From Acidiferrum sp963764675 (GTDB taxonomy: Bacteria; Acidobacteriota; Terriglobia; Acidiferrales; UBA7541): a DNA stretch of 64,000 nucleotides. Made by a program: the position numbers and the translations under genes. The stretch spans positions 1-64,000 of the forward strand of contig CAVXTQ010000003.1 in the NCBI GenBank assembly GCA_963764675.1, in the 5' to 3' direction. The notes below the pieces were generated by a model. The model had not been told where the DNA came from. It saw only the letters and a program-made list of their open reading frames with translations, and searched no databases. Below, piece after piece: positions 43,866 to 53,388 of the stretch (its first letter is position 1; the number at the start of each line of letters is the position of its first letter).

Positions 43866-44271
43866 AGGCTAGAAGTCTTCACTATTCGGAATTCACTTCT
43901 CGATACTCCTGGGCACAGCACCACACTTGCGCCGACCCATCTGATGCTTTGGCTGATTGCTGAAAACCGACCCCTGAAAATAACATAGAGCGGACTGCTT
44001 GGCCGTGGGGAACTAGGCCGTGAACCTCTGAATTAGGTGGGCGCCACGAGCCAACCATTAGGCTTTCCTGCCCCGCTCGCTTCCCGGACTCGCCAGGAAG
44101 CCAGAGGGACAGGCCGTGCACACAGGCTGTCTATCCGCAGCTCCTCAGAGATTCGTCATTGGTTCAAACAGCTTTCGTTCCCTCACCTGCTTCGAAGTAC
44201 CGCTCCGCAGGCATTGTACGCGCCTGCGGGCAGTTGGCCAAACTTCCCGCACAAACGGCCCTGAAGTACGG
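43866..44271. other. intergenic region upstream of ymdB
   Basis: About 400 bp between ymdB and the patatin gene, without a supportable ORF. The centre folds into a long imperfect hairpin (see ncRNA entry). GGCCGTG occurs twice at 44001 and 44017. Confidence 0.5.
44022..44154 (-). ncRNA. candidate structured RNA, possibly 6S RNA
   Basis: On the minus strand, AATCTCTGA (44145-44153) pairs with TCAGAGGTT (44023-44031) as a closing stem of 9-10 bp. Inside, CCTGTCCC pairs with GGGGCAGG and a terminal stem CTTCCTGG-CGAG-TCCGGGAAG caps it, leaving a large unpaired middle. Closing stem, central bubble and apical hairpin are the 6S RNA layout, but 133 nt is short for 6S and both strands could fold. 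The position upstream of ymdB favours the minus strand. No covariance model was run. Confidence 0.35.
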
Positions 44272-47040
44272 CTAACGGGCCTGTGCTTTGATGTTGTCGA
44301 ATAGATCCTTGATTGTCGTGGGTTTTGATGGCCTGCCTGAACCGGCTATTCCCGCCAAAGTCTGGAACGAATGGAGCCCCAACCTCCGGTAGCTCTCAAA
44401 CTGTGATTCGTCGAACCACTGATCGGCGGTGGTTTGGTCGGGAAAACCAGGATGGCTGTCGCGATACGCCAGGACGTCGCGAGGTGTGTTTGGAGTGATG
44501 GTCGGCTTAATGTACAGAATCTGTCCGCGAAAACTGGGCTCTTCGTCCGACAGACGCGGATAGCGGATCGCTCCCGCCACGCCGTGAACCGAGGCGAAGC
44601 CGTCCGGGCTCGGCAGCCTTACTGGCGTGGGATCGATGGTGATTTCCACGCCGAAATCGCTCCGGCACTTCCGGATAGCGTTGCCCAGGTCTCCGAAGGT
44701 CATGCCGCTGTCGGCATCGGCGTCGCACGAGATGATGTATTTGCAGCGCCTTCGCACTAGTTCGTAGATCGCCAGGTTTTCAAAGTGGCCGCCATCGGAA
44801 AGATAGACGAATTTGGAACGATCTGTGGTCGACGCAAAGAGTTCGTAGAGGAGATAGAACAAAGAGCAGGGCGGGCCGCCTTCCGGCTTTTTTGACAGCA
44901 GCAGTTCATCGTTCGTGTACCTGGAGTTCGGGAGCCACCATCCCAGGCGCACGTCAAACACGGTCATCAGAAACGCTAGGGGTGGTGAGGTGTGATAGCC
45001 CATGTTGGGCGAAGTGGCCGCCCCCGAAATCGAGATGGCGGTGCCGAGGTGCACGCCACCTTGCGTCAGATGAAGGGCGCTCTGCGGGTCGACCGGGTAG
45101 GCATATTCTCCCGTGTGCTGGAATCCATCTTTGGGTGTTTTGGCCGACTCGAACTTCATCTCCGGAAAGTCGTATCCGCAGTATTTAGGGGTAAAGACGA
45201 ACGATTCGGCCTTACGTTCCTGCCAAGCGAGGCGGCCCCCGTGAGTAACGTTCAGCGCTGCGCAGACAATGGGGTAAGGCCCGTCGTAGAAAGGTGCCCT
45301 ACCGGTATCATCGCTGAAATCGGTTAGGAAGAGATCGTCGGCTGGGTCAAAACCCGTGAACCGGTTGGGCCGACGCTCCCCATCTGGTCGGCTCGCGCCC
45401 AGGTAGCAGCGGACTAACCGGTTCCGATAGAGCAAGTTCATGGAGAAGATGTTGATATCTATGCGGTAGGACAACAGTAGAGCCAGTGCGCCGAGCGCTG
45501 GAATGGAAACAAGGAGCCTTCGCAAAGAAACATTATCGGCGCTGGCCCAATAATGCACCGATGACGCTGGCCACACAGCCAAGTAACGTGCGCCAAGCGA
45601 AAGCAAAATCAACAGGCCAAGGACGAAGACGTATGGTGATATTGCAACTGCCAACTCGAGCGCCGGACTCTTGTCGCCCTGCCCGGAAGTCTTGCCACTC
45701 CTCCCAGAGAGCAAACCAAAGGCGGTAGTTCCTACCCACCCCAGTACCAGGCCGACCTTTGTTTTGACCCAGGCGGGCCAAAGCATGGCCAGGTGCGGGG
45801 CGAAAATAGCCAAGCCGAAGACCCCGGCCCAGCCGATGGTCGCGAGGAGTAGCAAGCCTCCCAACCGACCCCACCATTCTTGCTCTTCGGGGCCGATCAA
45901 GAGTTTCAGCAGGCCGATATGGAGTGAGCCCGCGAGAAGAAAGGCCACGACGAGTAACGGAGGTCCGCAAGCGATCGCGTGCCAGGGCCTCGTGTGCGAG
46001 GGTCCGCCCCATCCCAGGCCCGAAGAGCCCCAAAGGGAGATCGCCATGTAGCAAAGCTTGACGAGAAACCCGCCGACAATCCCAGCCAGCAGGGCGGTTA
46101 ATGGGATGCCAATGATTTGTGGCCACGTCAGTTTGTGATCTGCCTGCCTCGAGGCCTTTATGACCGAAATCCGGACGAACAAGCCGATGAGGTGGGCCAG
46201 GAAATAGACCAGAGCACCGGCGAGCGCCCAGAGCGCAAGGGATTGGGATCCGAGCGCGGGCCATAGCCAAAAGGCAAAAACCGTGACGGAGCCACTGAGA
46301 AAGAGGGGGAAAGCAACAAACCAAATGACTCTTTTTTGGTCTGCGCCCTGTGCCGTCTCCTGCTTCCGCGGATCCTTAGGCCTGCCGGCGGGATCCTTCT
46401 TGGCGGGAAGCGAACAGCGCGCCGTTTCCGCGGAGGCCCAGCCGATCGCCCACAGCAAGAGCAGCGTTGCGATCGACAGGATAACGACCGCCCCGTGCTG
46501 CTCCACAGCGCCCACGTTGGAGAGTGCGTGCATAGCGGTGCCTAGGAACCAGGGAATCAGAAGAAGTGCGCCCAGGAACGAGATCAATATGACTTGATTG
46601 AGCAGAACGTTTCGCAGATAGGTGGCGATGGCCGCCCAGGTGTCCGCGCCGAACAGCCCCTTTCTGGGTGTCAGATAGTTGCTGTAGTCGCGAAGGAAGT
46701 TGATTTGCTTCGGCTCGGCCACATCGCCGTCCAGGTCGCGATGCCTCTCGTAGTTGCCGAGTTTGTCCTGCACCTCTGACATGCCGCCAGGCGCGCGCTT
46801 GATCCACCCGGCCAGCCATCCGCCGATGTAGCCGCCTCCGGAAACCGTGGAGAGATACTTTGCCTTCGCGAGCAATCCAGCTTGGGCGAGGCCCTGCAAG
46901 ACCCCCAAATTGAAGGTAGCGCTGCGTATCCCACCGCCGGAAAAAGCCAATCCGTACGGTTCGCCCGGTTGTTGGTCGTCAGGCTTTGTCCGCGCAAGAG
47001 CTTTTTTCTCGGCCTCGAGCACCTGTTGGAAGGTTGGCAT
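44272..47040 (-). CDS. membrane-anchored patatin-like phospholipase
   Basis: 922 aa. The N-terminal half of the catalytic domain has the oxyanion loop FSGGGIRSA (residues 34-41) and nucleophile STVSGGG (Ser67, a GxSxG variant). About 8-10 TM helices fill residues about 135-530. The catalytic domain then resumes, with the dyad Asp in YLSDGGHFENLAIYELV. So the hydrolase is split by a large membrane insert. Likely acts on membrane lipids at the inner membrane. Start ATG 47038-47040 with GAGGGA upstream. Confidence 0.85.
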   Translation of the reverse strand: MPTFQQVLEAEKKALARTKPDDQQPGEPYGLAFSGGGIRSATFNLGVLQGLAQAGLLAKAKYLSTVSGGGYIGGWLAGWIKRAPGGMSEVQDKLGNYERHRDLDGDVAEPKQINFLRDYSNYLTPRKGLFGADTWAAIATYLRNVLLNQVILISFLGALLLIPWFLGTAMHALSNVGAVEQHGAVVILSIATLLLLWAIGWASAETARCSLPAKKDPAGRPKDPRKQETAQGADQKRVIWFVAFPLFLSGSVTVFAFWLWPALGSQSLALWALAGALVYFLAHLIGLFVRISVIKASRQADHKLTWPQIIGIPLTALLAGIVGGFLVKLCYMAISLWGSSGLGWGGPSHTRPWHAIACGPPLLVVAFLLAGSLHIGLLKLLIGPEEQEWWGRLGGLLLLATIGWAGVFGLAIFAPHLAMLWPAWVKTKVGLVLGWVGTTAFGLLSGRSGKTSGQGDKSPALELAVAISPYVFVLGLLILLSLGARYLAVWPASSVHYWASADNVSLRRLLVSIPALGALALLLSYRIDINIFSMNLLYRNRLVRCYLGASRPDGERRPNRFTGFDPADDLFLTDFSDDTGRAPFYDGPYPIVCAALNVTHGGRLAWQERKAESFVFTPKYCGYDFPEMKFESAKTPKDGFQHTGEYAYPVDPQSALHLTQGGVHLGTAISISGAATSPNMGYHTSPPLAFLMTVFDVRLGWWLPNSRYTNDELLLSKKPEGGPPCSLFYLLYELFASTTDRSKFVYLSDGGHFENLAIYELVRRRCKYIISCDADADSGMTFGDLGNAIRKCRSDFGVEITIDPTPVRLPSPDGFASVHGVAGAIRYPRLSDEEPSFRGQILYIKPTITPNTPRDVLAYRDSHPGFPDQTTADQWFDESQFESYRRLGLHSFQTLAGIAGSGRPSKPTTIKDLFDNIKAQAR

Positions 47041-47237
47041 GGGGAACTCCCTCACCGGCTCGCTCGAAGGCGATTCCGGCGGCCTTACGGACGCGGCAAG
47101 GGCATGGAAACTTCTGCGGCGTTGCCCAGGTTATATCCGTCGCCAGGGATTCAAGTCAACGCCAATAATGCTGGGGTAAATTAACTTTGGTGACTCTTCG
47201 GCGTTCGTCGGCGCGCGTTGGCCTAAGCTGCCCCCAC

Positions 47238-47262
47238 AGGGGCACGATATCGCGTGCCCCAG
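47238..47262. repeat. palindromic intergenic repeat, family B
   Basis: AGGGGCACG-ATATCG-CGTGCCCC. Same GGGGC...GCCCC frame as copies at 58496, 60057, 60349 and 61336, with a different but self-complementary core. Confidence 0.55.
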
Positions 47263-47293
47263 TCGGGAACATTGCCAACGGCAGAGTGACGCC

Positions 47294-49903
47294 CTAGAAG
47301 TGGAAGCCGAGCTCTACGGTCTCGGCGCGCGGCGACACAAAATGCGTTCCGCTGAACGTGGATAGAAAGTTGTACAGCGCTTCTTTGTTGGTCAGGTTGA
47401 TGACGGTGAAGCGCAGACTCCACTTGTAGCGGTCGCCGTGGAAGAGGTTATCCTCGCCGACGGCAAGGTCGAACAAATTCCGCGGGGCGATGCGCGCGGG
47501 ATTCTTGTCGTCATTCTCCGTGCCGTCCGCCGGGATCGAGACCCGTGTGGCGCCGTGCGGTGTTCCCGCTTGGCAGCTTGTGATTGGGCTGGTTGGAGTC
47601 GCGAATGTGCTCCCGCAAAACAGCCCAATCGCGGCTTGCTGATCGCCATCGAACGTGAGCGCCGTCGCGAAATCAGGGACTGCGCCAGCTACGAGACCGC
47701 TGTCATACCGCCAATTGAAACCCACCCACGGGCCGCGCTTCCACGGCTGGTATTGCAAGTGCGTGGTCTGGTTGAACTCTTCGTCGTGATCGATGCGGAA
47801 AACCGATCCGCTCTGCCCCACCGTCACTCCCAATCCGCCCACCTGTGGCGGGAAATAGCGAGCCGCCACGCTGGACATCACCACCAGCGCGCTAAATCCA
47901 TGGAAGTTCGGCACGCTAGCGCGTAGCAGAAATCCCGGAATCTTGGAGTTGTGCCAATCGATGGGGAATGTGATGGGCGTATTTCCCAGCACGCTGAAGT
48001 CATAGGCATTGTGTGTGTACTTCCAAATGTATTCGCCGTCGACCACCAGGTATTTTCCGAAGGCTTGCTGGAGACCCGCGTGGAACTCATTCCTGAATCC
48101 CGCGGGGGAGTTCGCTGGCACGCACGGAATCAGCGCGGCAATCACTCCCACGTTGCATCCCGTGCTGGCTATGATCAGATTTTCGTTGAATGGTGTTTCG
48201 AGCGTTCGCGCGTAGGAAATCCGCAGCACCGTGTTGGTCGGCTTTATGTTGTACGCGATCCCCAACCGCGGCTCAGCTTGATCGGCGCTGGAAAGCCCGC
48301 GGTATACGTCGCCCCGGATGCCCAGATTGAACGACCAATTTCCCTTGCTGATCGTGTCCTGAACGTACAACGCGAGTTCTTTTACGTCCGTCTGCCCCCG
48401 AAACGCGAACAAGCTCCCTCCCCGCGTCAAATCGATGGGAAGCAGCGTCGCGCATGGAGTTCCGGGCGTGGCCGTGTTGGTAATTGCGTTGAAGCAGGGA
48501 GCGCCCGCGGCATCGGTGGTCGACGGGAGCAGGTTCGGATCGATGATCCCAAAGCTGTCGTTTTCTGTGAGGAACGTATGCTCGTACGTAACTCCGGCCT
48601 TCACGTTGTGAATGCCCTTCACGTAGGAGATATCGGAGTGCAGGCCCGCGTTGGTGAGTTTCCGGTTCTGGGCGATGGTCTCAGAATTGATCGGACCTAA
48701 ATCCGCGAACGGATTGCTGCTCGGATAGTAGTTGTATTGATCCTGCCGCACGAACGCTCCTACGTTTAGGACCGCAGACGAACTGATCAGCCTGGTCCAT
48801 GTCGGTGCGATGTTGAACGTTCCGATCTTAGAGCGCTGGTCGGTCTCGCCAATGTTGTTGCCGGAGGGGTCGAGCACATTCAGGTTGTCGAAGGTATTCG
48901 GTGTCTGGAACCAGGAACGGGTGTATTGGAAGTTGCCGTGGACCGAGTCCTTTGGCGTCAACTGGTAGTCCACGCGGTCAAACACGTTTGCCTGGTTTCC
49001 CTTGTCGTGTATGGCAGTGAACTCCGGCGGATCGAGGAAACGTCCGGTCTTCAGACCGTTTGCGGCAATGAAGTTGCCCCACTTCTGGTTACCGTAGGCG
49101 AGATCGAAACCGGCATTGGCGGTGCCAAAGCTGCCGTACGAGGTCGTCACGCTCCCGGTCGGCTTCGTCACTCCCAGGCCGGATCTGGTCGTAACCTTGA
49201 TCACCAAGCTTGTCTTATCTCCGAATTCCGCGGGTGGCGCTCCGGAGATCACTTCCAACGATTGAATGGAGTCGGCAGGAATTTGGTTGGAAAATACCTT
49301 GCTGGTCTGGTCGGTAATCGGCTGGCCGTCGACGGAAAACGAATTTTGCGCGTGGTCTCCCAGTCCGTGCATGTTGCCGTTGGAGTCCGCGGCGACGCCC
49401 GGAGAAACGAGGGTTACCAGCGAGGTCACTGAGGACGAAGCGCTCTCCAGCGGTAGCCTGTCGATAATTGCTTGATCCACATCGGTATGAAACGTCGATT
49501 CCGTTTCCACTAGGTCACCGCCATTGCCTTCCACCGTGACGCTGGTGTTCGCGGTACTCAGCTTTAGACCAATCTGCACCGTGGTTGGGACCGTGGAGCG
49601 CACGTCCACATCCTGCGTGTAAGCGGCGAAGCCCGCGGAGGTCACCACCAGGTGATACGGATTGAAGGGCACGTTGGTGAAGCGGAAGCTCCCGTCGCTG
49701 CCGGTGGTCGCCTCCCGGTGGAAGCCACTGACGGGATTGGAGATTTGGACCATGGCATCTGCTACCACCGAGCCGGACGGATCCTTCACCAGGCCTTCAA
49801 TCGACCCGGAATTCCCCATTTGGGCGTGGCCTGGCGTTGCAACAAACAAAAAACTCAATCCGAAAATCAGCAGTGCGTAGCTGCTGCGCAAATTCTTAAA
49901 CAT
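47294..49903 (-). CDS. TonB-dependent receptor with carboxypeptidase-regulatory-like N-terminal domain
   Basis: 869 aa. Signal peptide (ALLIFGLSFLFVATPGHA), then a CarboxypepD_reg-like domain (GSIEGLVKDPSGSVVADAMV, GSFRFTNVPFNPYHLVV), a plug (HAQNSFSVDGQPI, QSLEVISGAPPAEFGD) and an outer-membrane barrel ending in aromatic ELGFHF. This Oar-like type is very common in Acidobacteriota. Substrate unknown; the neighbouring metal-efflux genes do not prove a metal. No canonical TonB box recognised. Works with a TonB such as that at 20291-21055. Confidence 0.9.
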   Translation of the reverse strand: MFKNLRSSYALLIFGLSFLFVATPGHAQMGNSGSIEGLVKDPSGSVVADAMVQISNPVSGFHREATTGSDGSFRFTNVPFNPYHLVVTSAGFAAYTQDVDVRSTVPTTVQIGLKLSTANTSVTVEGNGGDLVETESTFHTDVDQAIIDRLPLESASSSVTSLVTLVSPGVAADSNGNMHGLGDHAQNSFSVDGQPITDQTSKVFSNQIPADSIQSLEVISGAPPAEFGDKTSLVIKVTTRSGLGVTKPTGSVTTSYGSFGTANAGFDLAYGNQKWGNFIAANGLKTGRFLDPPEFTAIHDKGNQANVFDRVDYQLTPKDSVHGNFQYTRSWFQTPNTFDNLNVLDPSGNNIGETDQRSKIGTFNIAPTWTRLISSSAVLNVGAFVRQDQYNYYPSSNPFADLGPINSETIAQNRKLTNAGLHSDISYVKGIHNVKAGVTYEHTFLTENDSFGIIDPNLLPSTTDAAGAPCFNAITNTATPGTPCATLLPIDLTRGGSLFAFRGQTDVKELALYVQDTISKGNWSFNLGIRGDVYRGLSSADQAEPRLGIAYNIKPTNTVLRISYARTLETPFNENLIIASTGCNVGVIAALIPCVPANSPAGFRNEFHAGLQQAFGKYLVVDGEYIWKYTHNAYDFSVLGNTPITFPIDWHNSKIPGFLLRASVPNFHGFSALVVMSSVAARYFPPQVGGLGVTVGQSGSVFRIDHDEEFNQTTHLQYQPWKRGPWVGFNWRYDSGLVAGAVPDFATALTFDGDQQAAIGLFCGSTFATPTSPITSCQAGTPHGATRVSIPADGTENDDKNPARIAPRNLFDLAVGEDNLFHGDRYKWSLRFTVINLTNKEALYNFLSTFSGTHFVSPRAETVELGFHF

Positions 49904-50038
49904 TTTTCCTCCGTCCCATCGAGGGACTCTGTGCGGTAGAAATGTGGATAGGCGCCTCCAAAACGAATGGAGGCAACGCCAGCCCTAAGATGGGCCTAGC
50001 GCATGGAAAGACAGTAGAAGATCAATAGATTGAGGGAG

Positions 50039-50344
50039 TTACGCTACAGGAGGTGCGCGGGAGGCGCGGTGAAGAGCAAAGGAATCCGACGGAGTTGCGT
50101 GTTGCGGCAGCGAGGCATGCCAGGTGACTTGCTGCGCCTCTGGGATCAGGTCGAGGGCCGCCGCAGCCAGCGCAGGCATGTGCAGCGCCTGGCAAATGTG
50201 GCAAGCAGTGTCTTGCCCGTCGGTCCCCTTGGTGTGGTTATGAAGCGTCGAGCCGGCAACGAAGTACAGCAGCGCCAGACAGCCTAATATGGCCAGCGCG
50301 CGCCGTCTGCCCTTGTGCCCGAAAATGATCCCCAGCGATTGCAT
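50039..50344 (-). CDS. small membrane/periplasmic Cys/His protein (DUF2946-like)
   Basis: About 101 aa from ATG 50342-50344 (GGAAG upstream). One TM helix (ALAILGCLALLYFVAGS), then a periplasmic part with STLHNH and CHICQALHMPALAA, a CxxC flanked by His as in DUF2946-like metal-associated proteins. It diverges from another small Cys/His protein and lies beside a heavy-metal efflux operon, so a metal-binding or sensing role is inferred. Confidence 0.62.
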   Translation of the reverse strand: MQSLGIIFGHKGRRRALAILGCLALLYFVAGSTLHNHTKGTDGQDTACHICQALHMPALAAAALDLIPEAQQVTWHASLPQHATPSDSFALHRASRAPPVA

Positions 50345-50486
50345 ACACTTCCAGCCTAAATGTAGCAACTTTGACGGACGAAACGCCAGGTTGGTTGCTT
50401 GAAGAGCCACTCCCGCTGGCAACTTAACCGCAAGCATCCCCTTGACCCCGCAACCATTCTTGCCTAAGCTCCGTCTTAGTAACTAC

Positions 50487-50762
50487 ATGCCCGGCAAGAT
50501 ATCGCGCATACGTTTCTTGGCACTGCTCCTCGGGATCGTCTTTCTCGCGGCGCAATTCCACTTCTGCGCCGATCTGACGTCCGATCCCTATAGCCTGCAC
50601 ATTTGTCCTTTCTGCACGGTGGCGGGCTCGGCGATCCTGATGCGGCCGCCCAGCATCGCGATCATGCCGATTGTGAGTCGGCTCGAACGTACGGCCGTGG
50701 TCTTCGACATTTCTTACGCTGTTCCGCGCGCAACCTCTCCTCGCGCGCCTCCTTCCGCCTAG
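50487..50762 (+). CDS. small secreted or membrane Cys/His protein
   Basis: About 91 aa from ATG 50487. N-terminal hydrophobic helix (FLALLLGIVFLAAQ), then FHFCADLTSDPYSLHICPFC (CxxC plus His/Cys) and a second hydrophobic part. It leads into the efflux operon (84 bp gap). It pairs with the divergent gene at 50039-50344. Function unknown; metal handling is inferred from motif and context. Confidence 0.6.
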   Translation: MPGKISRIRFLALLLGIVFLAAQFHFCADLTSDPYSLHICPFCTVAGSAILMRPPSIAIMPIVSRLERTAVVFDISYAVPRATSPRAPPSA

Positions 50763-50846
50763 TCTCGTCCCTTCGCTGACTCGTTTCTGGTCTCCATCTA
50801 ACTAGTTGCCGGTCCCTCTTTGCAGGGACACGTGAGGAGTATCAAC

Positions 50847-52179
50847 ATGAGGAAAGGATTGGCATGGGCCATGGCTCTGTTGGCCCTGCCTGCCTCCATG
50901 GCAGCGCAGGCGCAGAAGCCGACGATGCCCCCTTTGCCGCCCCCTTCCGCGCTTGCGGCTCCGCCGGAAGCGCCGCCGAATGCGGCCACGCGTATCACGC
51001 TCGATGAGGCTCTTCGCCTCGCCGTGCAGCACAATCACGCGCTGCAAGCGGCACGCTCCACGATTTTGCAAAACCAAGCGGAAGAGATGACCGCCAACCT
51101 GCGGCCGAATCCCACGCTGTCCTGGGACTCGCAGTTTTTCCCGCTCTTCAATCCCAGCCAGTTCAGCGCCAGTTACCTAGAGAACCAGGCGCAGTTCGAT
51201 CTCGGCCTCGGCTATCTCTTCGAGCGCGGCAAGAAGCGCCAGCACCGCCTCCAGGCGGCGAAGGACCAGACCGCGGTGACCCGTTCGCAGGTGGCCGACA
51301 ACGAGCGCCAACTCGCTCTTCAATATCGGCCAGCAATTCATCGCCGTGCTGCTGGCGCAATCGACGCTCGATCTCGCCAAGCAGGACGTCGACAGCTTTC
51401 AGCAAACCGTGGACATCAGCGAATCGCGCTACAAAGCCGGCGACATGAGCGAAGGCGATCTGCTGAAGATCAAGCTGCAGTTGCTGCAATTTCAAAGCGA
51501 TCTTTCTGCCGCAAAACTCGCGCAAGATCCAGGCGCTGGCGGCGCTGCGCCAGTTGGTCGGATTCGAATCCGTCCCCGACGAATTCGACGTGCAGGGCGA
51601 GCTCGACTACCAGCCGGTGCACGCCGGCTTGGAGGACCTGAAAGTCCTGGCGATGCAGGGCCGCCCCGATCTTGCGCGCCGCCCAGCAAGGCGTCATCGC
51701 CGCGCGCAGCCAGGAGGCGCTGGCGGACGCCAACGGCAAGCGGGACCTGGGCGTCAGCTTCAACTACACCCACACGGCCGGCATCAACTCCGGCGCGTTC
51801 TTCTTCAACATCGATCTACCCATCTTCGACCGCAATCAGGGCGAAATCGCGCGCACGCGCTACGCCATCACGCAGGCCGAGCAGCAAGCCGTCGAAACCG
51901 CGCAGCAAGTGATGCACGGACGTCGTCGACGCCTACGAGGCTGTGCACACCAACGACGAAATCATCCAGCTCTACCGCGGCGGATATGTCGATCAGGCCA
52001 AGCAGTCGCGCGACATCACCGAATACGCCTACAAGCGCGGCGCTGCCAGCCTGCTCGATTTTCTGGACGCCGAGCGCACCTATCGCGCCAATCAACTCGC
52101 TTACCGCCAGGCGCTGGCCAGCTACATGACGGCGCTTGAACAGATACGCCAAGCCGTCGGGACGAGGAGCCTGCCATGA
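50847..52179 (+). pseudogene. TolC-family outer-membrane channel of a heavy-metal efflux pump, multiply frameshifted
   Basis: Signal peptide (AWAMALLALPASMAAQA) and GAGGAG before ATG 50847. Joining frames gives a full TolC/CusC-like protein: ITLDEALRLAVQHNHALQAA, STLDLAKQDVDSFQQTVD, LGVSFNYTHTAGINSG and SLLDFLDAERTYRANQLAYR. Frame changes near 51320, 51525, 51665 and 51920, each shifting by +1. Between them the sequence has intact coding character and no stops in the true frame. Stop overlaps the next start (ATGA). Confidence 0.8.
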
Positions 52180-53365
52180 CCACCCACACACCGGCTCGTG
52201 TTTCTTCTCTTCTGTTCTTAGCGCGGCGCTGCTCGCTCACCGCCTTGGCGGGCTGCGGCTCCGGGCCCGGAGAGCGAATCGCAAATGACTTCGTACTCCA
52301 CCGGCGAGAACAAAGCCGACACCGCCGACCTGTTCACCGTGCCCGCAGGACCAGATGGCGCACATCGCAAGTGGTGCCCGTCGAAAAATCGAAGCTGCCG
52401 CGCGTGCTGCGACTTACCGGCGCGGTAGCCTACAACGCCTTCGCCACCACGCCGGTCTTCAGCGCCGTCGGCGGTCCCGTGCAGGAGATACTTGCGCAGC
52501 CCGGAGAACACGTCCGCGCCGGACAGACCGCTGCTCACCGTCAACAGCCCCGACTATTCCGCCGCGCGCTCCGCCTACATGAAAGCGCTAAGATGCGTTT
52601 CAGCTCGCCGACAAGAATTATGATCGCGCCAAGGATCTCTACGATCACAAAGCCATCGCCGAGCGCGACCTCCAGCAGGCGGAATCCGACCGCGCCCAGG
52701 CCCAGGCCGACTTGCAATCCAGCGAGGATGCCCTGCGCGCCCTCGGCGTCGACGATCCCGAATCACTGGTAGAAAGCCGCCCAAGACCACCGGCCAAATC
52801 CCTGTTACCGCTCCCGTCGGCGGAGAAATCGTCGAGCGCCTCGTGGGCCCCGGCCAACTTCTGCAGGCCGGCGCGACCCAGTGCTTCACCATTTCGGACA
52901 TCGAGCACCGTGTGGGTCCTCGTCAACGTCTATCAAAGCGATCTCGGCACGTCCGCATCGGCGACAGCGTCGACATCACCACCGACGCTTACCCCGACGT
53001 CTTCCGCGGGACAAATTTCCTACATCGCCCCCGCGCTCGATCCCACCACCCGCACGCTGCAGGCGCGCATCGTCACCGAGAACCCGGCTACAAACTCAAA
53101 AAGGACATGTACGTCACCGCCACCGTGCATGCCGGCGCCATCGCCAATGCGCTGACCGTTCCCGATGCCGCCGTCCTGCGCGACACCGAGAATCAGCCGT
53201 TCGTCTACGTGCAGACCGAGCTCCAACAGTTTGCGCGGCGCGTGCGTGACGCTCGGCGACAGCCTCAGACGGCCGCACCCTGATACCAGCGGACTCAAGG
53301 AAGGCGAGCGCGTCGTCGGCGACGGCAGCCTGTTCCTGCAGTTCAAGAATTCGTTGCAGCACTAA
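52176..53365 (+). pseudogene. periplasmic adaptor (CusB/CzcB-like) of the RND pump, multiply frameshifted
   Basis: Lipobox-like ALAGCGS near residue 25. Pieces in changing frames give VVPVEKSKLPRVLRLTGAVA, GGPVQEILAQPGEHVRAGQ, DRAKDLYDHKAIAERDLQQA, VTAPVGGEIVERLVGPGQLL, STVWVLVNVYQSDLG and KDMYVTATVHAGAIANALTV. These are adaptor hairpin, lipoyl and barrel regions in normal order. At least 8 frame changes, of both signs. Its product would bridge the inner-membrane pump and TolC. Confidence 0.78.
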
Positions 53366-53388
53366 GCGATAGACGATAAAGAACCGCC

